DNA of 64,000 nucleotides. It comes from Myrmaecium sp. VS I D KN 1. Lineage: Eukaryota > Ascomycota > Dothideomycetes > Valsariales > Valsariaceae. The stretch's first letter is position 1; the number at the start of each line of letters is the position of its first letter. The notes below the pieces were generated by a model. That model was not told where the DNA came from. It searched no databases and was given only the letters and a program-made list of their open reading frames with translations. Made by a program: the position numbers and the translations under genes. The stretch lies in assembly GCA_019775845.1 (NCBI GenBank), contig JADQAV010000038.1, forward strand, positions 292,812-356,811. The letters run 5' to 3'. Below are positions 9,529-21,507 of this stretch, in pieces.

Positions 9529-12269
9529 GGGCGCCGTTGTTGTTGTTATTGGTGGAGGGGGAGGATGTGGGCGCGGGTGCGGGTGCCCGGTGATGAGGGT
9601 CGGTTTGGAGAGGTGGGGTGATGAGGCCGGAGGCGCTGGAGGCGGCGGCCGTGGCGGCGAAGGCGAAGGCGGCGGCGAGGGCGCGGCGGCCGTCGGTTCC
9701 TGCTGCTGCTGATGTCGCCGTCGTTGGTTGAGGGGTGTGCGGTGGTGGGGGTGGTTGGGTTTGGGGTTGGGGTTGAGATGCGTGGACCGGGGAGGGCGTG
9801 CTCCGGTTGCCGTCGTCCGACGGGGCCGGGTCGACGAAGCCGCGGCGACGGAGCGTGGACGCGGCGTGCGCCTCTCGATTCCGATTCCGGGCGGCGGACT
9901 CACGCTCACCCGGAGCGCGGCCCATGCCGACGGGGGCGCGCATCTTGCGCAGGCTCTGGTAGAACTCGGTGCGGTCGCGGAGCTCGGAGACGACCATGCG
10001 GGCCTTCTGGACGGGCTCCATGTGGGGGGGCAGCTCGAAGGCGAAGTCGAGGACGCGCCAGATGCGGGCCTCCTCCTGGGGCGGGAGGCGGGTGGTGTAC
10101 ATCTCCGACAGCAGCAGCATGGCGATGTGGTACTGCTGCAGCGCGCCCGCGTACCAGGCCCACCGCCGCAGGGCCGGGTGGGTTTCGATGAGCATGGCGT
10201 GCTCGAGCACGAGGCAGCCGGAGGCGAGCATGAAGTTGCGCAGCCGCGGCGGCATGATCTTGTACGGGGTGGAGGAGTAGCGGTGCAGGATGGCGATGTG
10301 CCAGCGGCGTGAGGCGATCGCGAAGACGTGCAGGGTGAAGTAGTGCAGCGGGTTGTTGTTGGTGTCGAGCATGGGGAGGTACTTCTTCTCCATCTCCGCC
10401 CGGATGTCCTCCACCCGTCGGAGGAGGGCGGTGAGGGTGGTCTGCTTGCGTTCGACGCGCCGTCGCTCGACCCAGATCATCCGGGTGATCTCGTTGCACT
10501 CGAAGCGGATGCGGGAGAGCGTCATGTCGGTGAAGTGGTCGGAGTCGGTCGTCGGCGGGGTGGAGCCCATGAAGTCGATGTCGTTCACGTTCAGGGGGAA
10601 TTTCGTGTCGTAGTCTTCGGCCTGGATCTGCGGACGCGGACCGGTCGCGTCGCACGTCCGGATGTCGAGGAAGCACAGCTGATACCAGACGAGCCTGCGC
10701 ACGTGGGTTTCAACGGGGGAGAGGCCATACAGCTCGCCGTCTCGGTGCAGACCCATGCATTCGGCCAGACGGATGGCCATGCCGGTCAACGCGGAGTGGG
10801 CTCGGCTGACTTCACTGCGGCATAACGGGATCTGGAGAGACATTAGCGGGCGGCGGAAGGACAGGCACGGAAGGGCGTCGACTCATCATACCAAGTACAT
10901 GACAAAGGCCTGCATCGTCTCCAGCTTGGTCGTCCGGAGGAAGTTGGCCTTGCACAACGCCGCCTCGGTGCCGGACTTGAAGCTGTCCACCAGCTCCGCC
11001 TTGTTCGCGCCGCACTCGAACAGCACCTTCTCCTCCGGCAAGCTGATGACGGCGGAGAGCAGGACGGCGAACACGATGGCCTGGAACGACATGCGCGGCT
11101 CCACGCCCATCGCGATCTGGTTCCAGTACAGGGCGTACTGGGCCTCGAAGGTCGGCCGGTGCAGGCAGCGCGCGACCGGGTGGACGGCGTCCCAGTACTG
11201 CAGGACGAGCTTGTCGGCGGCGGACTTGGAGGGGAGGAAGTGCATGAGCGAGCCGCGGTGGGGGACGGAGGCGAAGAGGAAGGCGGACGAGGGGGCGACG
11301 TAGTCCGGCCCATGCATCTGATAGCTCATCGCGTTCCGATGCGAGGGGATGTCGCCGCCCAGCATGTCCTTCAGGATGTCCGTGAGCTATTCACCCTGTT
11401 AGCCATTGAACCTCTTCTTCCCCCATGTTACAGTCGAGCAGTGAAACACTCACCTCCTCCGAGAACTTCGGCCGGACGAACCCGCCGATCCGCTCCGTGA
11501 TCCGCATCTTGCCCAGCTGCACCCCGAGATCCACCAGATCGTCGTCGCCGTCATCCCCATACGCAGCATCCTCCGTCGCATACCGCGCCGCCTCCAAATC
11601 CCGCTCATCCTCCGGCGCCTCCTCATCCTCCTCCCCCCGTCCATCATCCCTCCTCTTACCCCGCCCATCATCCATCGGCACTCCCCGCCCCTCCTCCCCC
11701 TCCTCGCTCTTCAACCCCCCCACCATCGCTTCCGGCGCTGCTGCCGCCGTCGCCGCCGTCGCCGCCGCCGACGCGCTCCGCGCAACATCCTCCTCCAACT
11801 TCCGCTCCAGCCGGGCCTGCTTCTCCTTGAGCTCGGCCAGGCGCAGGCGGGCGGCCGGGTCGAGGGCCGGGGCCAGGAAGACGCAGGCCCGGCCGAAGCG
11901 GACGCAGTTGCCGCACGGCTGCGCCTTGTCGCACTTCAGCTTGCGCCGCCGGCACTCCAGGCAGCTCGTGATCAGCCGGTTGCGCCGGCGGATGCGGGGC
12001 GGTTGCGGTGCTGGTTGCGGTGTGGGTTGCGGCGTGGATTGGCGCGATTGTTGGGCGTGAGTCGATGTGCTGGGAGAGGAGGTTGAGGCTGCGCTGGGCG
12101 AGGAGGCCGCCTGGAAGGGCGAGGGGATGCCGGCATGGTAGGTGAGAGGTGCATGATGCGGCGAGGCGGCGGCTGCGGCCGTGGTGGTGGAGGAAGAGGT
12201 AATGGAGGAGGATGATGCGCCCGCCGGATTGTTCCCCCTGCGGTGCGGTTGCCGGTGCGGTTCGGTCAT
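8952..12269 (-). CDS. Zn2Cys6 fungal-specific transcription factor
   Basis: Exons (minus): 12269-11454, 11386-10892, 10831-9275 and 9182-8952, giving 1,032 aa. A Zn2Cys6 binuclear cluster lies at residues 103-129 (C103, C106, C113, C119, C122, C129; spacing CX2CX6CX5CX2CX6C), preceded by the basic stretch RIRRRNRLI. A Leu/Glu-rich linker, probably coiled coil, follows. The fungal-specific regulatory domain runs from about residue 290 to 700, with a block starting YWDAVHPVARCLHRPTF and the segment LTGMAIRLAECMGLHRDGE. The C-terminus is low complexity: Gln/Pro runs, about ten Asn in a row (codons near 9496-9560) and a final Gln run near 9000. Regulon and ligand are unknown and I do not assign a named orthologue. 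Codon use is strongly G/C-ending, unlike the genes at 32-46 kb. Confidence 0.88.
9487..9560. repeat. GTT trinucleotide run encoding poly-Asn
   Basis: A (GTT)n microsatellite on the + strand reads as consecutive AAC codons on the minus strand inside the Zn2Cys6 factor, giving runs of about five and ten Asn. It is in frame and so length-variable without breaking the gene. Confidence 0.85.
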
Positions 12270-13195
12270 GGCGTTTCCCCTCCCCGTCGCTGCTGCAGGT
12301 GGTTGAGGGGGTGGTGGGTGGTGGGTGGTGGCCGTGTGGGCGGGTTTTACGGGCGTAAAGTGATGCGGCGGGCAGCGGGAAGGATTGCGGTTTTCTTGGG
12401 GATTTGTCCGGGGGGGGGGGGGGAAATCAGGGGGGCATGCCAGTTGTTTTGTTCATAGACTCATAGACTCATGGACTCGGGCTATCATCATCCATGGCGA
12501 AAAAGAAAGTTGGTTGCCTGCGGGTTAGGGTTGGGCTAGGTTGAGTCTGGCTGTGGTGCCCTTTCACTACTATTTACGCTTAAATCATTCCTACGACCTA
12601 CGAGGTATTTAAGAGTGATAAATTGATGAAGTGAGAAAAGTCGGGCAGCAGTCCGATCAGGGGGGGCCAGACCGTCGCATCGCGAGCTTTTCTCCTTTTC
12701 CTCTCTCGAGATGGAAAAATAAATGGATCCCCGGCTTTGTTGCTGATCCTCCGTCTTCCGATCCTCCGCGCGTGATGGAGCGATGGACCGTGAACGCCTT
12801 GCACGGCATGCGTTCATGACTTTACATGAGATATATAAAAAGAGGCCATTGGGAGTATCAAGTGCAGTACGAAGAAATGATATAAAATTATCACCCCTGA
12901 TGGTGGGATCGGCAAGATCCCGTCTCCTTCTCTGCAAGGCTATCCAATCAACGGCAATTGTCCGGGGCCGGGCACTCCATGTAATCACATACCTACGGCG
13001 TCTCTTCGCCCGGAGTACATTTTCTGTTCGCTGGGAATCCCGTGTTTTGGTGTTCATGCGATGATTCGGATGGTACCTTAGGAGGTAGATATAGTCTGTG
13101 GATATGGCTTTCGCTTTCCAGTACATTGATCATTGATCAAATGCCCGTCTACCCTCACAATGCACAGAACATGCTACTACATCCGTGTAAGAGCT
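12270..13195. other. Upstream region of the Zn2Cys6 gene and 3' flank of the CENP-K-like gene
   Basis: The 926 bp lie between two minus-strand genes. They hold a G run of about 15 at 12408-12422 and three copies of an 8-bp unit at 12455-12478. A 196-codon open frame on the minus strand (12536-13126) resembles nothing I know and has non-coding-like composition, so it is not called. Confidence 0.5.
12455..12478. repeat. Three tandem copies of an 8-bp unit upstream of the Zn2Cys6 gene
   Basis: CATAGACT, CATAGACT and CATGGACT stand in tandem about 190 bp upstream of the start codon of the minus-strand Zn2Cys6 gene. It could be a short regulatory array or a chance repeat. Confidence 0.7.
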
Positions 13196-14330
13196 TCAAT
13201 CGTCCAGCTCCGCCCCAAAATCCACCAGCCGCAGCCGCCTCGCATCTTTCGGATGAAAGACGGCCACCTTAGCCCGGACGAGAAACCTCGCCGCAGCCGA
13301 ATCCCGCTCCAGCCGGACATAGACGCCCTCCTCCCCTTCGCCCAACAAGCCCTCCATCAACCGCTGCAGCAGCTCCCGCACCTCCCGCGCCGCCGCCTCC
13401 GTCTCACTCCGAACCGGCTCCTCCTCCTCCTCCTCCTCCTCACCCCTCTCCACCCTCCCCCAAATCTCATCAATCCTCCGCTGGCGCAACGGATCCTCCA
13501 CCTCCCTCCGCCTCCCCTTCCTCACCCCACCCCTCCCCCCAAACCCAACCCCAAACACCTCCTCCCCCACCTCCAACAGCTCCCCCACCACCGGCCCGCC
13601 CAACTCCTCCGCCGCCACCATCCCCGCCAACCGCTGTACCACAAACCCGTCCAGCGCCCCCCGCAGCCGGCCCGTCTCCGCCACGTACCGCTCCCGCCGC
13701 GCTCGCAGCGCCGCCACCCGCGCCCGCGCCCGTTGCCCCGCCGTCCGTCGCGATGTCGCCGCCTGCTGCGTTCCAAGCGCCGCGATCCGCGCCCGCAGCG
13801 CCGCGGTCAGGGCTTCGGCGTCGGCGAGCTCGCGGCGCGCTCGCGCCAGCGCGGCGTGCTGGGTGTGTAGCGTGTCGCGTGCGGTTTGCGCGGCGGTCTT
13901 GGTGGACGCGATGTGGGTGTGGATGTCGTGGAGGGCGAGCAGGTGTGGGAGCGTGGAGGAGGAGTTAGGGTCGGGGAGTGTTGGCGGGCTGTCGGTGAGT
14001 GTGTCGTAGGCGGTTTTGAGGGCGCGCAGTTGCAGGAGCCGGTGTCGTGGGTCTGAGGAGGGGGCCGTGGGGATGCTGGATGGCGTTGTGGCGCGGAGCT
14101 GTGGTTGTGTTAGTAGATTGGTGGGTTGTGAGTTGTGTTCGAAGGCATCGTACCTGTTCGAGTGCGCTGCGCTGCTCGTCTACCCGCGTTCGGAGCTCGT
14201 GGAGCGTCTGGTCCAGCCGCGCTTCGAAGTCGGGATCGTCTAGGTCCATGGGCTGCTCATCGTTGCCGGCGCGCACGCGCTCGGCGTACTGCCGGATCGC
14301 TGCAATCTCGTCGCGGAATGTATCTGCCAT
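13196..14330 (-). CDS. Kinetochore protein, CENP-K/Sim4-like (tentative)
   Basis: Exons (minus): 14330-14154 and 14098-13196, giving 359 aa. The intron of 55 nt begins GTACGA and ends CAG, joining ...RSALEQ to LRATTPSS. The start MADTFRDEIAAIRQYAERV looks helical. The centre is a long Ala/Arg/Glu-rich coiled coil (about residues 60-210), and the C-terminal segment FLVRAKVAVFHPKDARRLR with LVDFGAEL resembles the end of fungal CENP-K proteins as I remember them. CENP-K is part of the constitutive centromere-associated network that links CENP-A chromatin to outer kinetochore proteins. The assignment rests on coiled-coil layout and this C-terminal block only; an unrelated coiled-coil protein is the alternative. 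Codon use is extremely G/C-ending. Confidence 0.55.
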
Positions 14331-15240
14331 GTTTCTTGGTGGAGGTGCAGAGGGGAGGGAGAGTCTGCAGCCAGATGTTTGGAGGATGCGTGAATGAAAC
14401 GGCAGGGTGGTGGGTGTTTACCCAGCGAGCAAACCGGGCCCCGGGTAAGTCAGCGAGGACTGGAACGCGGGAGCCAAGGCGCTACTGCGCGCACCGACCA
14501 CCATAGAGCTTCTTTCCTCCTTCCCGTCCTCACCTCCTCCTCTCACCTCCTCTCATCCGCACACCCACCAGGCACGCAACCGTTGCTGCTCGTCACCGCC
14601 ATTGCGTCCTGCATCCCTCCGTTCTCCCCTTCATCCTCGCCCTATTCCCTTCAGCGCCCTTCCGCGCTCTCATCTCATCACTTCTCCCTCCTCGCTCCTC
14701 ATTCACTCGCAGTCGCGGCCCTCTCGTCTCCACCGCCACCTCAGCCGTCCACGGAGAGCTCTCGTGAAGGTTTGACTGCGCATCATTTCCAGGTCCTTCT
14801 GACCTTTGGCTCCCGTCAACCGTCAACCGTCAACCGTCAACCTCCTCACCTCTCCATCATCACTTCCATTCCCCGTCCTTCAGCGACGCCCGACTCCTCT
14901 TCAAACCAACACCTCTCACGGCACACTGCTCCGACCTTATTCCCATCTTCCGCTTTTACCACGTCAAGCACCTCTCTCCAGCACCTCACCAAACACAGTC
15001 CGTCTCCTCTTCAGATCGCCTGCACCACCACTCTCGCCCCGCACCGTACAGCACCTGCAAGTTTTCCTTGGACAGCCCCGCTGTACATAACAAGAAACAA
15101 GAATTAAAAGAAGAGACCGTTTCGAGTACGAGGCAAGATCGTCTGTGCTTGAGAATTTGTCGCGTGACGGATCCTCGAGCGCCTTATTGCAAAGACAACG
15201 TCTGATCCCACAGAGACAACTCATCCCACCCCACCACGAA
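14331..15240. other. Divergent promoter and long pyrimidine-rich leader of the KH gene
   Basis: The 910 bp between the CENP-K-like start and the KH start are C/T-rich on the + strand, typical of highly expressed fungal promoters and leaders. They contain four tandem copies of a 7-bp unit (CGTCAAC) at 14814-14841. An in-frame upstream ATG for the KH gene lies at 15145. Confidence 0.55.
14814..14841. repeat. CGTCAAC heptamer, four tandem copies
   Basis: Four uninterrupted copies of a 7-bp unit lie in the probable 5' leader or promoter of the KH-domain gene. Confidence 0.85.
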
Positions 15241-16721
15241 ATGTCCGCCTCCCCTACCAATGCCGCTGCGCCTTCGCAGAAGCGCCCCTTGGAAGAACCT
15301 TCCTCTCCTTCCGGACCCGGAGATCAGCCTGACGCCAAGCGTCCTGCCTTGGACAAGATCTTGAGGGATACCACCGAAGATGAGCACGCAAGCGCTGTGC
15401 CTGTGAAGCCTGCGACCGAGGAGACTGCGGACAAGAACGAAGGTAGCGAGGCCGCCGTGGCCAACGGCACCAATGGTCAAACCCAGACGACGAGCGCGGT
15501 CCCTTCCGCCCAGTCCATCGTCGAAACTCAACCGATTCAGTCTACCGTCGCCAATGGCTCATCTAACCCCCCCACCCACCAAGACGAGCGTGAGTGGCTT
15601 CACGTCCGCGCCATCATCTCCAGCGCGGAAGCTGCCACCGTCATTGGCAAGGGCGGTGAAAACGTCACCCTGATCCGGCGCATGTCGGGTGCCAAGTGCA
15701 CCGTCAGTGACTACACTCGTGGAGCTGTCGAGCGCATCCTCACCGTGAGCGGCTTGGTCGATGCGGTCGCCAAAGCGTTTGGTTTGATCATCCGCACCCT
15801 CAACAACGAGGAGCTTGAGTCGCCCTCCACCCCTCAGTCGAAGACTTACCCTCTTCGCCTTCTCATTCCCCACATCCTCATCGGCTCCATCATTGGCAAA
15901 CAAGGTGTGCGCATCCGGGAGATCCAGGAAGCCTCTGGGGCTCGCCTGAACGCTTCCGACTCTTGCCTCCCCCTCTCCACCGAACGATCTCTCGTCGTGC
16001 TTGGTGTTGCCGATGCTGTTCACATCGCTACTTACTATGTTGGCAGCACTCTTGTCGAGCAGCTTACCGAGCGTTTCGGCGGCCCGGCCGCATCTGCCTA
16101 CGCAACGCGCTCGGGCGGACCGGCCGGTGTTGTTCCCGGCGGCATGCAGGTCGTTCCGTACGTGCCGCAGGCGGCTGGTGGACAATGGGGCCATCCCGAT
16201 CACTACAGGAAGCAGCAGCCGGGCCGTCAGGCTCCCGGGCCTTACGGTGCTGCGTACATGCAAGGCCAGCAGCCGGTCCAGGGAGGGATGCATTACAATG
16301 CTGCTTCTCCTCGTGCCGGGTACGCCGGCGCCGGTCCTCACCAGCCGGCCGCGTATGGCGCCCACCCCGCGATGCCGGCGGCTGGTCCCGGCGCTGCTGC
16401 CGCTCCGGCTATGGGCGGTGCGGCGATGCCCGGTCAACCGATGACGCAGCAAATCTTCATCCCTAACGACATGGTCGGTGCCATCATTGGCAAGGGTGGC
16501 GCGAAGATCAACGAGATCCGTCAGCTCAGCGGCAGCGTGATCAAGATCAACGAGCCTCAAGATAACAGCAACGAACGCCTGGTCACTATCACCGGGACGC
16601 AGGAGTGCAATCAAATGGCGCTTTACATGCTCTACTCCAGACTTGGTAAAGCTCTTGCATGGTCGACATCGTAGAACACGTGCTAACATGGGCGACAGAA
16701 TCGGAAAAGCACCGCATCTAA
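15241..16721 (+). CDS. Three-KH-domain RNA-binding protein (PCBP/Pbp2/Rnc1 type)
   Basis: Exons 15241-16645 and 16699-16721, giving 475 aa. Three KH domains are clear from their GXXG loops: GKGG at 136-139, GKQG at 219-222 and GKGG at 418-421. KH1 and KH2 are adjacent; a Gly/Ala/Pro/Gln-rich linker of about 120 residues separates KH3, the usual layout of poly(C)-binding-protein relatives. The N-terminus is acidic and disordered, with the NLS-like patch KRPLEE...AKRPALDK. The last exon is 23 nt and turns the unspliced tail into YSRLESEKHRI. The start at 15241 was chosen because the protein then begins MSASPTNAAAPS; an in-frame ATG at 15145 would add 32 residues. The family controls mRNA stability and translation. 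The target RNAs are unknown. Confidence 0.9.
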
Positions 16722-17638
16722 AAGGCAGGAATCAACGGCCGATCACCGTGCAACTAAGGTAAGGAAAGGACAGGGAAGGTTTCATCCAGAGAAAAAAAAA
16801 GTCGGGCGTACATGGTGGCATCTTCCCGTTCAGCTGTGTATTCTACATTTTTTTCTCTCTTTCATTCATGGTACCCTTGGGGGATCCGGGTCCAAGGGAG
16901 GTGCGGTTTTCGAGGGAGTCTCTTTGTTCTTTTGGTCTTTCTTTCACGCTCGAATCTGACTGAACTGGTTTTCTATGCCGTTCTCTTCATGGTTGGCGCC
17001 CTGCCAAACTATCGGCGTCGTCATTCCACAGCACACGACCGGCCCTTCTAATCTAAGTCATATTTTATCGTCTTCCTTCCGTCGGTCATTCCTCGTTTGC
17101 ACTTATCTTTCCCCGGGACCGCATCCGTGATGCAGCTGTGCCGTTGGTCGGCCACGGCACGACACCGAGGTCGCACTTGGTAAACGGGAACAGTCAAGGT
17201 TGCGGCCACAGAGGAAACAAAGAAAACACCCCGGGTCGGGCAGGTGACGGGTGTCACTGGCACGTCTCCTCCGCGTGTGCGCCGGGCTTTGTCCCGCGTT
17301 GCCGGATGCGTTCGAGCCAATCCGGCCTCCCTTTGTCTCCCGCTCCGGCAACCACCAAGTCACTCTGTTGCTTTGCTCTCCCCTATCACTATGATATACC
17401 AGCGTGTTCCCCTTGTGCCCGTCGCACTACTCTCTTCCCTCATCGTCGTCATACACACTTTGGTGCCGTATCGCACACGCATTGCGCCTCCTTCGACTCT
17501 TTCCGTTCATCTGCAGCGTATCCCCTTCTCCTTTGCCCTTGGTCGCTCTTCTCAGCGTAACGGGGCTGTTAATACTACCCTCATCGAGCACCACCACTGT
17601 TGCACGCATACACCCAATTGACCGGGAGGACGGTTACC
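16722..17638. other. Intergenic: KH 3' UTR and BTB promoter
   Basis: The 917 bp between two plus-strand genes hold no frame I can support. T-rich sequence near 16840-17000 fits a 3' UTR, and C/T-rich sequence near 17320-17600 fits the leader of the next gene. Confidence 0.5.
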
Positions 17639-19043
17639 ATGGAGGATGACTCCCAGGAGACCACCTCGATGTCGTCGACGTCGACGATGAGCTCGGCAGG
17701 CGATGCCGACTCCACCTCTACCGCTGCCACCACCGTTTCGTCGGTGTCCACCGTGCCGACCCGTCCCACGACGCCGAAGCCGCAGCGCGCGCGGCGGAAA
17801 CGCCCACAAGAGTTCCCTCTCCGGTGAGTGAGGGCAGGGGAGAAGAGCCACCTCTCCCCCTTCGGTCCCATCCCGTCTCGTCCTCCCCTTCCCTCCCCAA
17901 TCGAGTCGCTGACGGGTCGAGGCGAGCAACGACAGCAACCACTTCAAGCACTTCACCACCATGACCGAGCTCCTCGTCGGGCCGGACGGGGTCCGCTTCC
18001 TGGTGCACCGCGACCTGCTCACGCACCACTCGCCCTTCTTCGCGGCCGCGCTGCTGGGCCACTTCGCCGAGGGCCGCAGCGCCCGCCTCCACCTGCCCGC
18101 CGAGCGCCTCGACACCTTCGAGCTCTTCCTCGCCTGGTTGTACGCGGGCTGTCTGGATCCCGGGTCCGCCCACTCCCCCGTCACCTCCACCTCCACCAAC
18201 GGCAACATCACCACCACGGCCACCACCAACAACAACAATAACAGCCCCTTCTTCAAGTCCGCCAAACCCGCCTACTACACCCTCATCCACCTCTACAGCC
18301 TCGCCGACCGGCTCTGCATCGAAGGCCTGCGCAACCAAGTCGTCGACCACGTCGCCCTCCTCGCCGAGCGCACCAACTCCGTCCCCACCCCCTCCGACAC
18401 CCGCCTCCTCTACGACGGCGAACGCCTCCCCGCGCCCTCGACACCCGGGCCGGGACTGGGGGCGGGCGCGGGGGCGGGCGCAAGCCGGGCCACCTGCCCC
18501 CTCCGCGCCCTCATCCTCGACCTCTTCCTCTTCAAAAAGACCGACCGGCTCCTGGCCGAGCACCCGGACGACTGGCACCCGCGCTTCCTCCGCGACCTGG
18601 CCGTCGGTCTCAAGCGGCCCTCCGTCCCGACCCTGCGTCGGCACCGCCTGGTGCCTTTCTTCTTCCACTCCCAGCACACCACCGGAGGCACGAGCGCGGC
18701 CGCCGTCACCAAAGTCGCCGTCTGCGACGCCTGCCACCGGATCCTCGGCGGCACGGGCGGGCTGGCCGCCGCCGCGCTGCTGCATCAGGCGAGCGTGTGT
18801 GTCGGATGTGGCCGGGCGGTGTGCGCGCGCTGCGTGGCGGCGGGCGTGGATGTGCCCCGGTTTGAACCGGGGTCGGAAGGGGTGGTGTGTCGGCCGTGGG
18901 GGGACTGGGCGCGGTGTCGGTTGTATCATGAGCATGTGGAGACGGAGAGGTGTGGGGGTGGGGAAGGTGTGGGGGAGGGGGAGGAGGGGCATGAAGTTGG
19001 GGGTGGAGCTGGGGATGGGGGGATGGGTGGGGAGGGGTGGTGA
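17639..19043 (+). CDS. BTB/POZ-domain protein with three C-terminal CxxC pairs
   Basis: Exons 17639-17823 and 17936-19043, giving 430 aa. Splicing (GTGAGT donor, CAG acceptor) joins ...PQEFPLR to NHFKHFTTMTELLVG in frame. The N-terminal 60 residues are Ser/Thr-rich with a basic patch (KPQRARRKR). The BTB fold spans about residues 71-205: GVRFLVHRDLLTHHSPFF is the dimer-face helix, and the fold is interrupted by a Thr/Asn-rich insert. The C-terminal part has paired cysteines C325/C328, C350/C353 and C358/C361, which could bind zinc, and ends in a Gly/Glu-rich tail. Fungal BTB proteins are mostly uncharacterised; Cul3 adaptor or transcription co-factor roles are possible but not shown. An open frame on the opposite strand across this gene is a shadow of its G/C-ending codons. 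Confidence 0.82.
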
Positions 19044-21490
19044 GGGGGAGGAGTGGTGGGTTGGGTGGTTCTTTTTTGTTTTTCTCTTATTTTCTATTTT
19101 TTATTCTAGAGCGGCATGTCTGCACGTGTTGGGATGCCCTCATCGAGCACCCTCCAAATTCGTGGACGAGGTGGATATGAATGGGCTGACTTGCTCATCG
19201 CCCACGGTCCTCTTTCGTATACGTCGTGAGCTTCCCATACTGAATACTCGAGGTGAGTGGGAGTCTATGCTTCTTGAGTGTCCAGCGGTGGACAGATGAG
19301 GAGGAAAGCGACGATGAGAGCACCAAGTCAACATTAGTGCTATGGGACATTGATCACCTTTCTGGTTCTACTCTTGGCCTTTGTTTCACCTCATATTCTC
19401 TCTTATGTATCCGCAAGAGCTCAAGAAGGAATCGTATCAGGCATAGATATGTCTTTAGTAGGAAGGAGAGAGAGAGAGAGTCGAGTGATTCCCGTCTCCT
19501 ATCAACACATCCCGTCGGAAGCTTTCTTCGTGTTCGAGTTCACATGATTGAGATACACACACATGTAGATGATTCTCTGATTTAGAGCGCCTCTGTCGCC
19601 CTCGCCTTTCGTGAGCGTTTGAGAAAAGGGCTTCAGGCACGTGTGACATCCTTTGTAGCACGATGACACCTCATGAAGAAGGACTTCCCACGAGGCGGGG
19701 AGAAGAAGATGAAGAAGAACATGAAGATGAATGACACGGAGTGATTCGCCTCTACTATCAGTAATAGGAAGGCACGCTACCTAATCATCGCGGCATCGTG
19801 CATCCTGAGAGAAAGAGGATGCGGGGAGACTGAGAACCAGATCTCCTACGATAGATCAAAGACTAATGGGCGAACAACCTGAGCTCAACGAAAGAGAAAG
19901 CTGACGTGAAAGAGAATTGTAAATCCGTCTCCGCCTTGGACGGGAGACTTCCGCAACACCAGAGGATCTATCGATCTAAGATGGAAAAAAGAAGCGCTAT
20001 CCAGGATCTGCTTATGGACACGGTAGGTGCCTTCCTTCACTCCCTCCCTCCGCGACACGAACCCCAAAAGGGGGAGATGGTCATCGACAACGTTCAATTA
20101 CGAGACGGGATGTTCATGTGACTCTGTTCGAGTACATACGAAGTTTTAGGGAGGAGAGTAACGAAGAAGAATAGGAGAAAGAAGAAGTAAGGAAACAACT
20201 ACAACAGACAAAACGCGAGAGGAAGATAGAGGGAAAACACAGACACTGACGTCATGCCGCAGCAGATCTAACCGATGAGAAGAAGAAAGGAAGGAGAGGT
20301 GAAGGCAAAACTCACCAGCCACAGCAACAGCATCAACATCATGCAGCATCAGCAGTGAAGAGTCCACGTGGACAGCAAGGCTGAAAAGAAAAGAAAAAGA
20401 TGAAGCAGGTCACGGCATCCGTCACTACATAGCACGGAGCAGGAGCAGCGAGGGCCATCAAACGGCGACGAGAGGCTGCGGCAGATTCACATGACGGCAA
20501 GCGCATCCATCAATCAGATCAGATCGTTGCGTGTGAGAGAGGTGTCTATCCTTGCATCACCACGCATGAAGCTCAAACGGCTGCTACATCTCTCGCCAGG
20601 GCAGTGAGAACGCCTCCCCCGATGCACAATGATGCAATGTTTCGTTTCAGATGCGTGGTGGGGTGTTAGGAGGTAAGGGGGGCCTGGTCGCAGGGCTGTT
20701 TGTTCATGCGAGCTGCTACTGCATTTCCGGGCGCAACACCTGAACCGGAACCAGGGAATAAAAATAGTACTTGTCACGATTATTATTTGATGATGATAGA
20801 GAGGCAAAGCAAGAAGCCGTTGACGTCGGAAACGAGAGGGGAGGGGGAAAAGGTCGGCGACGGAGGGAGGTGTGATGACCTGCGCAAGAGAGAGAGAGAA
20901 TGTGTGGTCGTTGTTTGCTTGAAAGCTAATGAGTATAGAGATAGAGAGAAAGGCATTGATGGTCTGTTGTGAGTGAAGAACGGGAGTGGTTGTTGCATGG
21001 TATTCAGCGATCCTGATGATGAAGATGATGATGCTGTAGCACTGATCCTGACGATACTGATGACGACTAAAGAGAAGAAGAGCTTCTGCTGTTGCCCATG
21101 AAGAAAGAGAGACAGCGGGGGAGATCCCCTCACCAGCCACAGCGCAGGCAGGTGGTAAAGCGGACGTATCTCCTCCAATACATGCAATGATGTCGGTCAA
21201 GCCATGGATCCGAAACATCCACACCACGCAGTGATGCAGTCTCACAAGTCCTCGCAGTGGTAAGGCAGTTATCAGTAGGTACAGTACAGTGCATACTCGT
21301 CGATCGGCCACGCGGTGGTGCATCCGATCAGGGTGCTGCTTTGCTGCGGAAGTTAGGAAACAACTCCGGATCTCCAGCGAGTGATCATGAAGAGAGATTC
21401 CAGCCAAGATGTCTTTCACCCCTCCCCCTCTCCAACCCCCCCCCCTCCCCGCCGTCATGCCGTTCCAGGGATGGGATGCATGTCGAGTAT

Positions 21491-21507
21491 CATGCATGCA
21501 TGCATGC
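21491..21507. repeat. CATG tandem repeat (self-complementary)
   Basis: Four tandem CATG units followed by C form an alternating, self-complementary tract within the gene-free interval. Confidence 0.8.

Noticed and set aside
12536-13126. 196-codon minus-strand frame between the Zn2Cys6 and CENP-K-like genes
   Set aside because: Arg/Ser-rich, no recognisable motif, no family pattern; it lies in probable promoter sequence.
17718-18992. Open frame of 424 codons antisense to the BTB gene
   Set aside because: It is a shadow of G/C-ending codons in the BTB gene; the product is a repetitive Gly/Glu/Val/Ala sequence without domains.
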